A stretch of DNA of 19,948 bases from DASXBA01 sp036406475 (GCA_036406475.1 DASXBA010000106.1:1-19948), one strand, 5' to 3'; shown: positions 1 through 6,984, counted from the stretch's first letter. Numbers and translations are program-made. Notes: generated from the sequence alone by a model not told the origin.

Positions 1-185
1 GCCCCGGCGGCGTCCACACCGACTTCGCCATCGGAACCGGCCGCGAGCACGGCGATCCGGAGCTCGAGGGGATGCTGTCCGCGGACGAGGTCGCCGACGT
101 CGTGATCTTCACGGTCACACGCCCGCGTGACATGCGCATCCTGACCACCACGTTCCGGCCGATGAGCGAGGGCTCGTTCGGCTAG
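1..185 (+). CDS. SDR-family oxidoreductase, C-terminal fragment
   Basis: This is the last 60 codons of a forward gene whose 5' part lies outside the window. It is read in the frame starting at base 3 and ends at TAG 183-185. The fragment opens with PGGVHTDF, which matches the PG-x-V-x-T segment following the catalytic Tyr/Lys in classical short-chain dehydrogenases/reductases. It continues with LSADEVADVV, the typical C-terminal helix. It ends with RDMRILTTTFRPMSEGSFG, similar to the tail of 3-oxoacyl-reductase-like or clavaldehyde-dehydrogenase-like SDRs. The cofactor-binding and catalytic residues are not in view, so the substrate cannot be named. The gene converges on the ABC permease, with only 26 bases between the stop codons. 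Confidence 0.75.
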   Translation, partial: PGGVHTDFAIGTGREHGDPELEGMLSADEVADVVIFTVTRPRDMRILTTTFRPMSEGSFG

Positions 186-216
186 CGGCGACCCTGGTCT
201 CGCGCCGCCCGCTAGC
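181..216. terminator. Stem-loop spanning two convergent stop codons
   Basis: GCTAGCGG (181-188) is perfectly complementary to CCGCTAGC (209-216), giving an 8-bp stem with a 20-nt GC-rich loop. The TAG stop of the SDR fragment (183-185) lies in the left arm. The stop of the ABC permease (212-214 on the minus strand) lies in the right arm. No T-run follows in either direction, so this is not a canonical intrinsic terminator. A bidirectional 3'-end structure is an inference. Confidence 0.35.
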
Positions 217-967
217 GATCGTACGTCGCGATCGCGCGTAGCGACGCCGCGGTCAGCAGGGCTCCGAGCAGGAGCGTCACGCCCAGGCAGGTGGCCAGCT
301 TGTCGAGCTCCCAGCCGTCGATCACGAGCGAGCGCAGGCCGACGATCACGTAACTGACCGGATTGATGTGGGCGAGCGTCTCCATCACCGGGCTGAGCCT
401 GTCGAAGGGAACGAAGTTCGGCGTCAGGAAGAGCAGCGGGAAGAAGAGGAGGAAGCTCGTGTTGGTGGCCTGCACGTTGCGGGTGCGGAGGGCGACCAGG
501 ATCGCGAAGCCCGCGTAGGCGACGCCGAACAGGGCCGCGAGGAGCACGAACACGATTGCGCCGGGCACGCCGGTCTCGATGTGGGCGCCGAGGGCGATCC
601 CGGCGAACAGCACGACCACGGAGGCGGCGACCCCGCGGACGAAGTCGGAGGCCAGGCGGCCGAAGATGATCGAGGAGCGCCTGATCGGCGCGACGAGCAG
701 CTTGTCGAAGTAGCCGTTGTCGATCTCGGTGACCAGGGCCAGGCCGGAGGTGGCGGTGGCGACCGCGAACATGAGCGACACCGGCAGCTGGAAGGCGACG
801 TAGCTCTGGCCCTTCAGGAAGGGCGTGGTGCTCGGAAAGGTCTTCGACACCTGGCCCACGTTCACCGCGAGGAAGAACAGCGGGATGAAGAGCGTGGGGA
901 TGGTCGCCTCGGGGTAGCGGGCGATCTCGCGAACCGCGCGGCGACCGAGCAGCATGACCTCGCTCAC
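212..967 (-). CDS. ABC-2 type transporter permease (DrrB-like)
   Basis: This 251-residue membrane protein is the transmembrane half of an ABC exporter whose ATPase lies directly upstream. About six hydrophobic segments are visible: residues near 20-38 and 56-80, two between about 104 and 158, one near 170-185, and a last one near 225-245. The conserved ABC-2 region LVTEIDNGYFDKLLVAPIRR, between the second and third segments, resembles the cytoplasmic loop of DrrB/daunorubicin-resistance permeases. The start is GTG at 967. It overlaps the ATPase stop as GTGA and has AGGAGGTG about six bases upstream, so translational coupling is likely. A longer frame through the ATPase gene exists but is a shadow. 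The substrate is unknown; DrrAB relatives export drugs, lipids or polyketides. Confidence 0.88.
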   Translation of the reverse strand: MSEVMLLGRRAVREIARYPEATIPTLFIPLFFLAVNVGQVSKTFPSTTPFLKGQSYVAFQLPVSLMFAVATATSGLALVTEIDNGYFDKLLVAPIRRSSIIFGRLASDFVRGVAASVVVLFAGIALGAHIETGVPGAIVFVLLAALFGVAYAGFAILVALRTRNVQATNTSFLLFFPLLFLTPNFVPFDRLSPVMETLAHINPVSYVIVGLRSLVIDGWELDKLATCLGVTLLLGALLTAASLRAIATYDR

Positions 968-1953
968 GCCGCCACCTCCTCCCGCTGTTGCTGCTCCTCC
1001 TCCCCGCCCTCGAGGCGGCGGCCGGTGGCCTGAAGGAAGACGTCGTCGAGCGACGGCCGCGCCACCGACATCGCGCCGACGCTGATCCCCTCGCGGTCGA
1101 GGCGGCGCACGACCTCCGCGATCGACGCCGCGCCGTCCTCGACGTACAGAGCCAGCGCGTCCGGCTCGGCGATCACCTGCTCGAGGCCCTCGAGGTCGCG
1201 CAGCGCCGCCTCGGTGGCCGCCGGGTCCGCGCCCTCGAGCGAGACCGAGACGACGTCGTGGCCCATCTCCTCCTTGAGCGACTCGGGCGTGCCCCCGGCG
1301 ACGATACGGCCGTCGTCGATGATCGCGAGGCGGTCGCAGAGCTTGTCCGCCTCCTCGAGGTACTGCGTCGTCAGGAAGACCGTGGCGCCGGTGCCGTTGA
1401 TGCGCCGAACCTCGTCCCAGACCGTGAGCCGCGAGGCGGGGTCGAGGCCGGTGGTGGGCTCGTCGAGGAACAGCACCTCGGGGTCGTGAACCAGCGCGCT
1501 GGCCAGGTCGAGCCGGCGCTTCATTCCGCCGGAGTAGGTCTTGATCCGGCGGTCGCCTGCGTCGGCGATGCCGACGAGCTCGAGCAGCTCCTGCGCGCGG
1601 CGCGCGCGCTCGGCGATCCCGTAGAGGCCGCACTGGAGCTCGAGCAGCTCGCGCCCCGTCTGCACGGGATCGAGCCCGATCTCCTGGAGGGCGACGCCGA
1701 TCCGGCGGCGGATCTCGGCGGGGTCGGCGAGCACGTCGATCCCGGCCACGCTGGCGCTGCCGGCGGTGGGGGGCAGGAGCGTGCAGAGCATGCGGACCGT
1801 GGTGGTCTTGCCCGCGCCGTTGGGGCCGAGGAAGCCGAAGATCTCGCCGGCCTCGATCCTGAGGTCGATGTCGCGGACGGCCTCGATGCCGCCCTTGAAG
1901 GTGCGCCTCAGCGCACGTGCCTCGATCGCCGCCGTTTTGTCTGAGCTGCCCAT
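964..1953 (-). CDS. ABC transporter ATP-binding protein (DrrA-like)
   Basis: This 329-residue cytoplasmic ATPase energises the adjacent ABC-2 permease. The Walker A motif GPNGAGKTT is at residues 43-51, the ABC signature YSGGMKR at 140-146 and Walker B LFLDEP at 161-166, followed by the D-loop TTGLDP. The switch position reads LTTQYLEEAD, with Gln197 where most ABC proteins have His; this is characteristic of the DrrA/daunorubicin-resistance subfamily. The roughly 100 residues after the nucleotide-binding domain match the DUF4162-type C-terminal domain of that family. The ATG start at 1953 lies 33 bases after the slipin stop and lacks an obvious Shine-Dalgarno. A TAGCGT element sits nine bases before it, so either readthrough from the slipin gene or a near-leaderless promoter is possible. 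Confidence 0.93.
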   Translation of the reverse strand: MGSSDKTAAIEARALRRTFKGGIEAVRDIDLRIEAGEIFGFLGPNGAGKTTTVRMLCTLLPPTAGSASVAGIDVLADPAEIRRRIGVALQEIGLDPVQTGRELLELQCGLYGIAERARRAQELLELVGIADAGDRRIKTYSGGMKRRLDLASALVHDPEVLFLDEPTTGLDPASRLTVWDEVRRINGTGATVFLTTQYLEEADKLCDRLAIIDDGRIVAGGTPESLKEEMGHDVVSVSLEGADPAATEAALRDLEGLEQVIAEPDALALYVEDGAASIAEVVRRLDREGISVGAMSVARPSLDDVFLQATGRRLEGGEEEQQQREEVAA

Positions 1954-1986
1954 CCGGCGACCACGCTAGCGAGCGCGGCCCGCCGG

Positions 1987-2799
1987 CTACTCGTCGCCCG
2001 CCTCGAGCCGCCCCTGCTCGTGGTCTCCGTCGCCGCCGCCGTCGCCGCCGCGGTCGAGCAGCGGCCGCAGCAGGTCGAGCGGCAGCGGGAAGACGATCGT
2101 CGACGCCTCGTTCGAGCTGATGTCGGACAGCGCCTGGAGGTAGCGAAGCTGGATCGTGATCGGGTTGGGGCTGATCACGTCGGCGGCCTCGGCCAGACGC
2201 GCGGCGGCCTGGAACTCGCCCTCCGAGTTGATGACCTTGGCGCGCCGGTTGCGCTCGGCCTCGGCCTGCCGGGCCAGCGCATGCTGCATCCGGTCGGGGA
2301 TCTCGACGTCCTTGATCTCCACGATCGTGACCTTGATCCCCCAGGGCTCGGTCTGCTCGTCGATGATCCGCTGGAGGCTCTCGTTGAGGTGCTCGCGCTC
2401 GGAGAGGAGCGTGTCCAGGTCGGCCTTGCCGAGCACCGAGCGGAGCGTTGTCTGGGCGATCTGGAGGGTGGCGGCCATGTAGTCCTCCACCTCCAGCACC
2501 GAGCTGCGCGGGTCGATCACGCGGAAGTAGGTGACGGCCGCCACGCGGACCGGCACGTTGTCACGCGTGATCACCTCCTGCGGCGGGATCCGCAGCGTCA
2601 GCGTGCGCAGGCTCACCCGGACCATCCGGTCCACGCCCGGAATCAGCAGGACGAGCCCCGGGCCCTTCTGGTCGATCACGCGCCCGAGCCGGAACACGAC
2701 CCCGCGCTCGTACTCGCGCAGGACCCGCACCGACGCGGCCGTGAGCACCAGTCCGGTGAACACGACAACGGCGAGTATCACGAGCACGGCGATCAGCAT
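1987..2799 (-). CDS. Slipin / SPFH-domain membrane protein
   Basis: This 270-residue protein belongs to the stomatin/prohibitin (SPFH) superfamily, slipin branch. It has one N-terminal membrane segment (about residues 2-22), then REYERGVVFRLGR, the usual start of the slipin SPFH domain. It continues with RVSLRTLTLRIPPQEVITRD, LEVEDYMAATLQIAQTTLRS and the helix rich in Arg, Glu and Ala (QAEAERNRRAKVINSEGE) that precedes oligomerisation. The segment IQLRYLQALSDISSNEASTIVFPLP is typical of bacterial slipins. The tail is Gly/Asp-rich and unusual (RGGDGGGDGDHEQ). Slipins form large membrane-associated oligomers and usually pair with NfeD, as here. The ATG at 2799 overlaps the NfeD stop by seven bases and has GGGAGGA upstream. 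Confidence 0.93.
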   Translation of the reverse strand: MLIAVLVILAVVVFTGLVLTAASVRVLREYERGVVFRLGRVIDQKGPGLVLLIPGVDRMVRVSLRTLTLRIPPQEVITRDNVPVRVAAVTYFRVIDPRSSVLEVEDYMAATLQIAQTTLRSVLGKADLDTLLSEREHLNESLQRIIDEQTEPWGIKVTIVEIKDVEIPDRMQHALARQAEAERNRRAKVINSEGEFQAAARLAEAADVISPNPITIQLRYLQALSDISSNEASTIVFPLPLDLLRPLLDRGGDGGGDGDHEQGRLEAGDE

Positions 2800-3260
2800 G
2801 GGTCCTCCCAGTCCTCCGCCTTGCGCACGGCCAGCGTCAGGCCGCTGACCCTCTCCACCACGACGCTGTCGCCCTCCTCGAGCTGCTCGCCGTCGCCGGC
2901 CCAGCTGTCGCGGGCCCGCCAGAGCGCGCCGTCGAGGAACACCTGCCCGCCTCCGTTCGCCCAGCTGCGCACCACGCCCATGTGGCCCGCCAGCGCCTCA
3001 CGGCCCGACGAGGCGCGCAACGACCTCGTGGCCAGGGTCTTACGGGCGGCGATGGCGATCCAGACGCCGGCCACCGCGAGCGCGGCGAGGATCGCCAGCA
3101 GCACCACGGCGAGGCCCCCGCCGGCGCCCGCGATCGCGAGCGCCGCGCCGGTCGCGACGCCCACGGCGCCGACCGCTCCGAGGACGCCGAAGGGCGCGTG
3201 CGCCTCGGCCACCAGAAGGGCGGCCCCGACGAGCAGTAGAACGACGCCGACGACGACCAT
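2793..3260 (-). CDS. Short NfeD-family membrane protein
   Basis: This 155-residue protein has about three hydrophobic segments in residues 1-75 (MVVVGVVLLLVGAALLVAEA, then two Gly/Ala/Val-rich ones). A soluble C-terminal domain follows (LAGHMGVVRSWANGGGQVFLDGALWRARD) with the beta-rich OB-fold pattern of NfeD proteins. It lacks the N-terminal ClpP-like serine-protease domain of long NfeD proteins, so it is the short type. NfeD proteins are partners of slipins and are thought to act in membrane microdomain organisation or quality control. The tight overlap with the slipin gene supports this pairing. The ATG at 3260 has a weak AGAGG upstream. It is probably the first gene of a leftward unit that may include the ABC pair. 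Confidence 0.88.
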   Translation of the reverse strand: MVVVGVVLLLVGAALLVAEAHAPFGVLGAVGAVGVATGAALAIAGAGGGLAVVLLAILAALAVAGVWIAIAARKTLATRSLRASSGREALAGHMGVVRSWANGGGQVFLDGALWRARDSWAGDGEQLEEGDSVVVERVSGLTLAVRKAEDWEDPC

Positions 3261-3383
3261 TTGCCTCTGCCACGGATGGTAGACCCCGCGCTCGTCCGGC
3301 CCGTCCCGCGCGGCGCGGGTTTCGCCTCCCGGTGCGCCTAACTCGGCGAACGACGGCCGGGTGGAAGACCGGCCTGATCCGCT

Positions 3384-3429
3384 CGAACGTCCCTGAGTGC
3401 CCCCTATAGGGGGTAGCGAGGGACGTTCG
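3384..3429. promoter_or_regulatory. 46-bp interrupted palindrome with CsoR/CstR-like core
   Basis: The outer arms CGAACGTCCCT (3384-3394) and AGGGACGTTCG (3419-3429) are perfect reverse complements. The inner core CCCCCTATAGGGGG (3400-3413) is a perfect 14-bp palindrome. Both share the same centre between 3406 and 3407, and only three central positions of the connecting 5-base segments mismatch. The core with flanking bases, TGCCCCCTATAGGGGGTA, resembles operators of CsoR/RcnR/CstR-family sensors of copper, other metals or persulfide, which carry C-tracts and G-tracts around a TA-rich centre. It lies about 125 bp upstream of the NfeD start and about 70 bp beyond the quinone oxidoreductase stop. 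No T-run flanks it, which argues against a simple intrinsic terminator. The rest of 3261-3500 shows no convincing gene. Confidence 0.5.
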
Positions 3430-3500
3430 GCGGCTCCGGGGCTTTCCTTACCCCGCTACTGGGCGCTCGCGCCGAACACCACGCGCAAGCGCGGGCAGGT

Positions 3501-4481
3501 CTAAAGATCCAGCACGACCTTGCCGGTGGCGCGCCGCTGGTCGATCAGGCGCATCGCCTCCGCGCCCTGCTCGAGCGGGAAGCGGGCGCCCACCAGCGGC
3601 TTGACCGCGCCCGACTCGATCAGGTTGTCGATCTCCTCGGCGATCTCCCGGACGACGTCGGGCTTGGGCATCACGAAGGCGCCCCAGCCCGCGCCGATGA
3701 CCTCGGTGTTGCGCAGCAGCAGCCGGTTGACCTTGACCTCGGGGATCGAGCCCTCGGTGAAGCCGACGACCACCACCCGTCCCTCCTCGCGGAGAGAGCG
3801 CAGGCTGTCGGTGAAGCGGTCGCCCCCGACGGGGTCGACCACCACGTCGACACCGCCGTCGGTGAGCTCCTGGACCTGCTCGCGCCAGGCGCCGTCCGAG
3901 CGGACCACCTCGTCGGCGCCGGCGGCGCGCGCCACCTCCTCCTTCTCGTCCGTGGAGACGACGGCCACGGTGCGGGCGCCGAGGCCCTTGGCCACCTGAA
4001 GGGTGGCGGTGCCGACGCCTCCGGCGGCGCCGTGGACGAGCACCCTCTCGCCCTCGGCCAGCCGGCCGCGGGTCTTCAGCGAGAAGTAGGCCGTGTGGTA
4101 ATTGAGGACCAGCGCCGCGCCCTCGGCGAAATCGAGCCGGTCGTGCAGCTTGAAGGTCATGTGGGCCGGCGCGACGGCCACCTCGGCCCAGCCGGCGAGC
4201 ATCGTCATCGCCGCCACGCGGTCGCCGGCGGAGACGGCGGCGCCATCCGGGGCCGAGCGGACGGTGCCGGCCACCTCGGCGCCGGGCACGAACGGCGGCT
4301 CCGGCTTGAACTGGTAGAGCCCTCGGCTCTGGAGGACGTCGGGGAAGGACACGGCGCTGGCCTCGACGTCGATCAGCACGCCCTCGCCCGGCGTGAGCAT
4401 GTGGCTCGGCTCGGGCTCGGGGACGTCGACCAGCTCGACGGCGTCCGGCCCGGAGAGCTCCTTCACCTGGAGTGCGCGCAC
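3501..4481 (-). CDS. Zinc-free NADPH:quinone oxidoreductase (MDR family)
   Basis: This 326-residue protein belongs to the medium-chain dehydrogenase/reductase family, quinone oxidoreductase branch. It transfers hydride from NADPH to quinones or other activated carbonyl compounds. The N-terminal GroES-like domain contains SAVSFPDVLQSRGLY and VPGAEVAGTV (65-74). The Rossmann domain carries HGAAGGVG (150-157), followed by GLGARTVAV, with DPVGGD and GRVVVVGF later. The Cys/His zinc ligands of alcohol dehydrogenases are absent, as expected for this branch. The GTG start at 4481 is ten bases after the stop of the YeeE-type gene, so it is probably co-transcribed with the transporter. No Shine-Dalgarno is evident. 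Longer upstream frames merge into the transporter sequence and were not used. Confidence 0.9.
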   Translation of the reverse strand: MRALQVKELSGPDAVELVDVPEPEPSHMLTPGEGVLIDVEASAVSFPDVLQSRGLYQFKPEPPFVPGAEVAGTVRSAPDGAAVSAGDRVAAMTMLAGWAEVAVAPAHMTFKLHDRLDFAEGAALVLNYHTAYFSLKTRGRLAEGERVLVHGAAGGVGTATLQVAKGLGARTVAVVSTDEKEEVARAAGADEVVRSDGAWREQVQELTDGGVDVVVDPVGGDRFTDSLRSLREEGRVVVVGFTEGSIPEVKVNRLLLRNTEVIGAGWGAFVMPKPDVVREIAEEIDNLIESGAVKPLVGARFPLEQGAEAMRLIDQRRATGKVVLDL

Positions 4482-4491
4482 GGGGCGCGAT

Positions 4492-4953
4492 TCAATCAGT
4501 CTCGAGGCGCGCCCTGCCGAGACGGCTTGCGGCACGGGAGCGAGACGGCTCCTCCTGCCAGCGCAGGTAGCCGACGATCCCCACGAGCACGCCGGCGAAG
4601 GTGAAGACGCTCCAGAGCGCGCCCTGCGCGAGCTGCGCGGCGATCGGCGCGGGGCAGGTATCGGCCACCGCCCAGCCCATCCCGAAGATCGCGGCGCCCA
4701 CCACATGCCGCCGTGCCGGTCTCGTCGTCTCCCAGCGGACCGGGTCGCCCGTGAGGAGCGCGCGTGCGTGCAGGCGGCGCATGAGACGGGTGCCGAGCAG
4801 GCCGACCGCAACGGCCGTGCCCATCATCAGATACAGGTACGGATCGCGGAGCAGGAGCATGTCGCGGATCCGGTCCGGGTCGACGAACTGGCCCCAGGAC
4901 ATCGCAACGCCGAAGACGGCGCCGAGGCCGAGCGCTGCCAGCCGGGCCCTCAC
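4492..4953 (-). CDS. YeeE/YedE-type transporter, second half (DUF6691-like)
   Basis: This 153-residue protein has about four hydrophobic segments (residues 5-20, 38-57, 83-98 and 107-137). It carries GWAVADTCPAP at 93-103, matching the GxxxxxTCPGP motif of the C-terminal half of YeeE/YedE sulfur-transport proteins; Cys100 is the conserved cysteine. In TsuA/YeeE proteins such cysteines line the thiosulfate path. Here the family's two halves are encoded by separate, overlapping genes, an arrangement known for PmpA/PmpB-like pairs. The GTG start at 4953 overlaps the previous stop as GTGA. The tail after residue 133 is charged (QEEPSRSRAASRLGRARLE) and cytosolic. The final Pro of the usual TCPGP is kept, but the Gly before it is Ala. 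Confidence 0.85.
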   Translation of the reverse strand: MRARLAALGLGAVFGVAMSWGQFVDPDRIRDMLLLRDPYLYLMMGTAVAVGLLGTRLMRRLHARALLTGDPVRWETTRPARRHVVGAAIFGMGWAVADTCPAPIAAQLAQGALWSVFTFAGVLVGIVGYLRWQEEPSRSRAASRLGRARLETD

Positions 4954-5423
4954 GCGACCGCCCTGATGACGAACGACACCGCAATCGCGGTCGCCATGAA
5001 GGTGCCGGTGGCGACGAAGCTGGCCGGCGAAGCCACCGACGTCCCGCCGATCCCGTTGCCGGAAGTGCAGCCGCCCGCGTACTTGGCGCCGAAGCCCACG
5101 AGCATGCCGGCGGCGAACAGCGTGCCGCCCACGGCCGCGTAGGCGTGCGAGCCGAAGCTGCGCGTGAGCCAGCCGTAGCCGTCGCCGACGCTGGAGCCCC
5201 CGGCGAGCAGGCGGAAGGCGAGCGCGCCGCCCATCACCCCGAGCAGGAACCACAGCTTCCAGCCGAAGGAGCTGCTCCGCCCGGTGGCGCGCTCGACCAG
5301 GCTCGAGTAGCCGCCCACCACGCCCACGCGCTCGTTGATCAGCGCGAACAGGCCGACCGTGACAAGTCCGATCGCCAGGCCGATCACGTACCAGGCCGGC
5401 CGCTGGGAGAGAAGGTCTTTCAC
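4950..5423 (-). CDS. YeeE/YedE-type sulfur transporter, first half
   Basis: This 157-residue membrane protein has about four hydrophobic segments (roughly 11-29, 53-73, 93-112 and 130-155). It contains GGCTSGNGIGG at 117-127, which corresponds to the GCTSGHGICG signature of the YeeE/YedE (DUF395) family, with Cys119 conserved. The His and second Cys often seen in this signature are replaced by Asn and Gly. With the overlapping downstream gene it should form a complete transporter for thiosulfate or a related sulfur species; the exact substrate is inference. The GTG start at 5423 follows an in-frame TAA by three codons, so little upstream extension is possible. No Shine-Dalgarno is present, and leaderless translation is plausible. 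Confidence 0.86.
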   Translation of the reverse strand: MKDLLSQRPAWYVIGLAIGLVTVGLFALINERVGVVGGYSSLVERATGRSSSFGWKLWFLLGVMGGALAFRLLAGGSSVGDGYGWLTRSFGSHAYAAVGGTLFAAGMLVGFGAKYAGGCTSGNGIGGTSVASPASFVATGTFMATAIAVSFVIRAVA

Positions 5424-5447
5424 AACTTTTGCTTACCCGTTTACCGT
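5419..5447 (+). promoter_or_regulatory. Candidate leaderless promoter of the metallophosphatase gene
   Basis: TTCACA (5419-5424) and TACCGT (5442-5447) are separated by 17 bases. The -10-like element ends seven bases before the ATG at 5455, which would put the transcription start at the start codon. The element overlaps the GTG of the divergent YeeE-type gene, leaving only 31 bases between the two starts. The assignment rests on pattern matching only. Confidence 0.35.
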
Positions 5448-5454
5448 GCCGGGA

Positions 5455-6342
5455 ATGTCCCGGCGGGCGGCAATCCTCCTCGCGCTCGCGGCGAGCCTCT
5501 CGGCAGGCTGCGGGGCGTCGACGCGGGAAGACCCGGCCGGCGGCGCCTGGCCGCAGCTGCATCCGCCCCGCGACCGGACCCGTGCGGTCGTCTGGGCGGT
5601 GGGCGACGGCGCGGACGGCAGCGCTCCGGCCAAGAAGCTTGCGCGCCGGATCCGGGGCGGGCATCCCGACTGGTTCCTCTACCTGGGCGACGTCTACGAG
5701 GGCAACACCCTCTCGCAGTTCCGGCGCCACTACGACAGCGTCTACGGCCGGCTCAAGAAGATCACCGCGCCTACACCGGGCAACCACGAGTGGCCGGCGC
5801 ACCGAAGAGGCTACGACCGCTACTGGAAGGGCGCCAAGGGCGGGCGGACGCCCGCGTACTACGTCTTCTCGCTGGCGGGCTGGCGCATCTTCAGCCTCAA
5901 CTCGGAGGCGGCGCACGACAGCCACTCGCGGCAGCTGCGCTGGCTTCGGAAGGAGCTGGCCCGCCGGCCCGGCAGCTGCTCACTCGCCTTCTGGCACCGC
6001 CCCCGCTACAGCGCCGGCTTCCACGGCGACGAGCGCGACATCGCCCCGTTCTGGCGGGCGCTGCGCCGCCACGCCGTGCTCGTGCTGAACGGGCACGACC
6101 ACGACCTCCAGCGCTTCCGGCGCCGGAACGGGATCGTCGAGCTCGTGGACGGGGCGGGCGGGCACGAGCGCTATCCGCTTCACCCCGGTAGGAAGGCGCT
6201 GGCCTTCGGCGACGACCACGACTACGGCGCCCTGCGGCTCGTCCTGCGCCGCGGCCGGGCGTCTTTCGCGTTCGTCAGCGCCGGCGGCCGGAAGCTCGAC
6301 TCCGGCCGCGCGAGCTGCCGCCTCCCCGGAACACGTCCCTAG
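5455..6342 (+). CDS. Calcineurin-like metallophosphatase lipoprotein
   Basis: This 295-residue predicted lipoprotein starts MSRRAAILLALAASLSAGC, with lipobox LSAGC and lipidated Cys19. The metallophosphoesterase motifs appear in order: GDGAD (50-54), GDVYE (78-82), GNHE (109-112), WHRPRYS (180-186) and GHDHD (213-217). These are the metal-ligand blocks of purple-acid-phosphatase-like enzymes, which hydrolyse phosphomonoesters or related bonds outside the cytoplasm. The first block reads GDGAD rather than the D-x-H of many family members; the purple-acid-phosphatase branch commonly has GD-x-G there. The ATG at 5455 is preferred over an in-frame GTG at 5446 because it begins the signal peptide directly. 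The 3' end overlaps the convergent TetR gene by 68 bp. The physiological substrate is unknown. Confidence 0.88.
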   Translation: MSRRAAILLALAASLSAGCGASTREDPAGGAWPQLHPPRDRTRAVVWAVGDGADGSAPAKKLARRIRGGHPDWFLYLGDVYEGNTLSQFRRHYDSVYGRLKKITAPTPGNHEWPAHRRGYDRYWKGAKGGRTPAYYVFSLAGWRIFSLNSEAAHDSHSRQLRWLRKELARRPGSCSLAFWHRPRYSAGFHGDERDIAPFWRALRRHAVLVLNGHDHDLQRFRRRNGIVELVDGAGGHERYPLHPGRKALAFGDDHDYGALRLVLRRGRASFAFVSAGGRKLDSGRASCRLPGTRP

Positions 6343-6961
6343 CGAGCTGCTGCATTCCGGGGATCAGCTCGGCCAGGTCGGCCGTGCGTCCCCGCCGCAC
6401 GTAGTCGTGGGCGTAGGCCTCGGCGGTGACGATGATGCTCGCGTACGCCAGCTCGTCGCGCTCGGGCAAGCTCGGGTCCTGGCGCCGGGCCAGCCCGGCG
6501 AAGGTCTGGAGCTGGGCCACCCAGCGCTCGATCGCCTGGCGGCGGGCCTCGAGGCCGGCGGGGCCAACCGAGTGGACCTCGACGAGAAAGGCGCGCGCGG
6601 CCTCGGGCCGGTCGCGGCACCAGAGGAAGTAGGTGGCCATCCCCTCGTCGAGCGCCTCCTCCCAGCCGTCGCCCCCCAGCGAGGCCTCGACCGAGGCGCC
6701 GATGAACGCGTCCGTGAGCCGCTCGTAGGCCTCGACGAAGCACGCCTCCTTGCTCTCGAAGTGCTCGTAGAAGGCGCTGCGCGAGGTGCCGGCCACGCCC
6801 ACGATGTCGGCGATCGTCGTGTGCGCGTAGCCGCGCTCCGCGGCGCAGCCGAGAATCGCGCGCCGCAGCCGCTCGCGCTGGGAGCGCCCGACCTCCTCCG
6901 GCCCGAGCGTGTGCCTGCCGGCCGGGATCCGGAGCGCGGGGTCGATCTTGACGGAGTCCAT
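6275..6961 (-). CDS. TetR/AcrR-family transcriptional regulator
   Basis: This 228-residue protein has an N-terminal TetR DNA-binding domain at about residues 28-76. It includes RRAILGCAAERGYAHTTIAD, then VAGTSRSAFYEHFESKEACF, the recognition helix and the conserved F-Y-x-H-F-x-x-K-E block. The rest is a helical ligand-binding region (FLWCRDRPEAARAFLVEV, then TAEAYAHDYVRRGR). The last 15 residues are Arg/Ser/Gly-rich and overlap the metallophosphatase gene on the other strand by 68 bp, so the tail may be poorly conserved. The ATG at 6961 lies ten bases from a perfect 14-bp palindrome and is divergent from the DUF6351 gene. It therefore probably represses itself and that gene. No Shine-Dalgarno is visible. 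Confidence 0.92.
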   Translation of the reverse strand: MDSVKIDPALRIPAGRHTLGPEEVGRSQRERLRRAILGCAAERGYAHTTIADIVGVAGTSRSAFYEHFESKEACFVEAYERLTDAFIGASVEASLGGDGWEEALDEGMATYFLWCRDRPEAARAFLVEVHSVGPAGLEARRQAIERWVAQLQTFAGLARRQDPSLPERDELAYASIIVTAEAYAHDYVRRGRTADLAELIPGMQQLARDVFRGGGSSRGRSRASGRRR

Positions 6962-6970
6962 CGGCTGCAA

Positions 6971-6984
6971 GTACGGTACCGTAC
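6971..6984. promoter_or_regulatory. Perfect 14-bp palindrome, probable TetR operator
   Basis: GTACGGTACCGTAC is a perfect 14-bp palindrome in the 82-bp gap between the TetR ATG (6961) and the DUF6351 ATG (7044). Read leftward it contains TACCGT, a possible -10 element for the TetR gene, 11 bases before its start codon. TetR proteins typically bind such palindromes as dimers in divergent promoters and repress both sides. The site's partner and function are inferred from position and symmetry. Confidence 0.6.

Noticed and set aside
3437..3453. GGGG...CCCC hairpin (GGGGctttccttaCCCC) as a terminator of the quinone oxidoreductase
   Set aside because: The stem is only four pairs with a nine-base loop and no T-run in the direction of the gene, too weak to call.
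4496..4984. An alternative 162-codon minus-strand frame in the YeeE-type region
   Set aside because: It has an Arg/Pro-rich composition and no hydrophobic segments. The overlapping frame carries the TCPAP motif and membrane segments.
5446..5454. An upstream in-frame GTG start for the metallophosphatase
   Set aside because: The ATG at 5455 directly begins the lipoprotein signal peptide, and the TACCGT element ends seven bases before it. The GTG would overlap that element.
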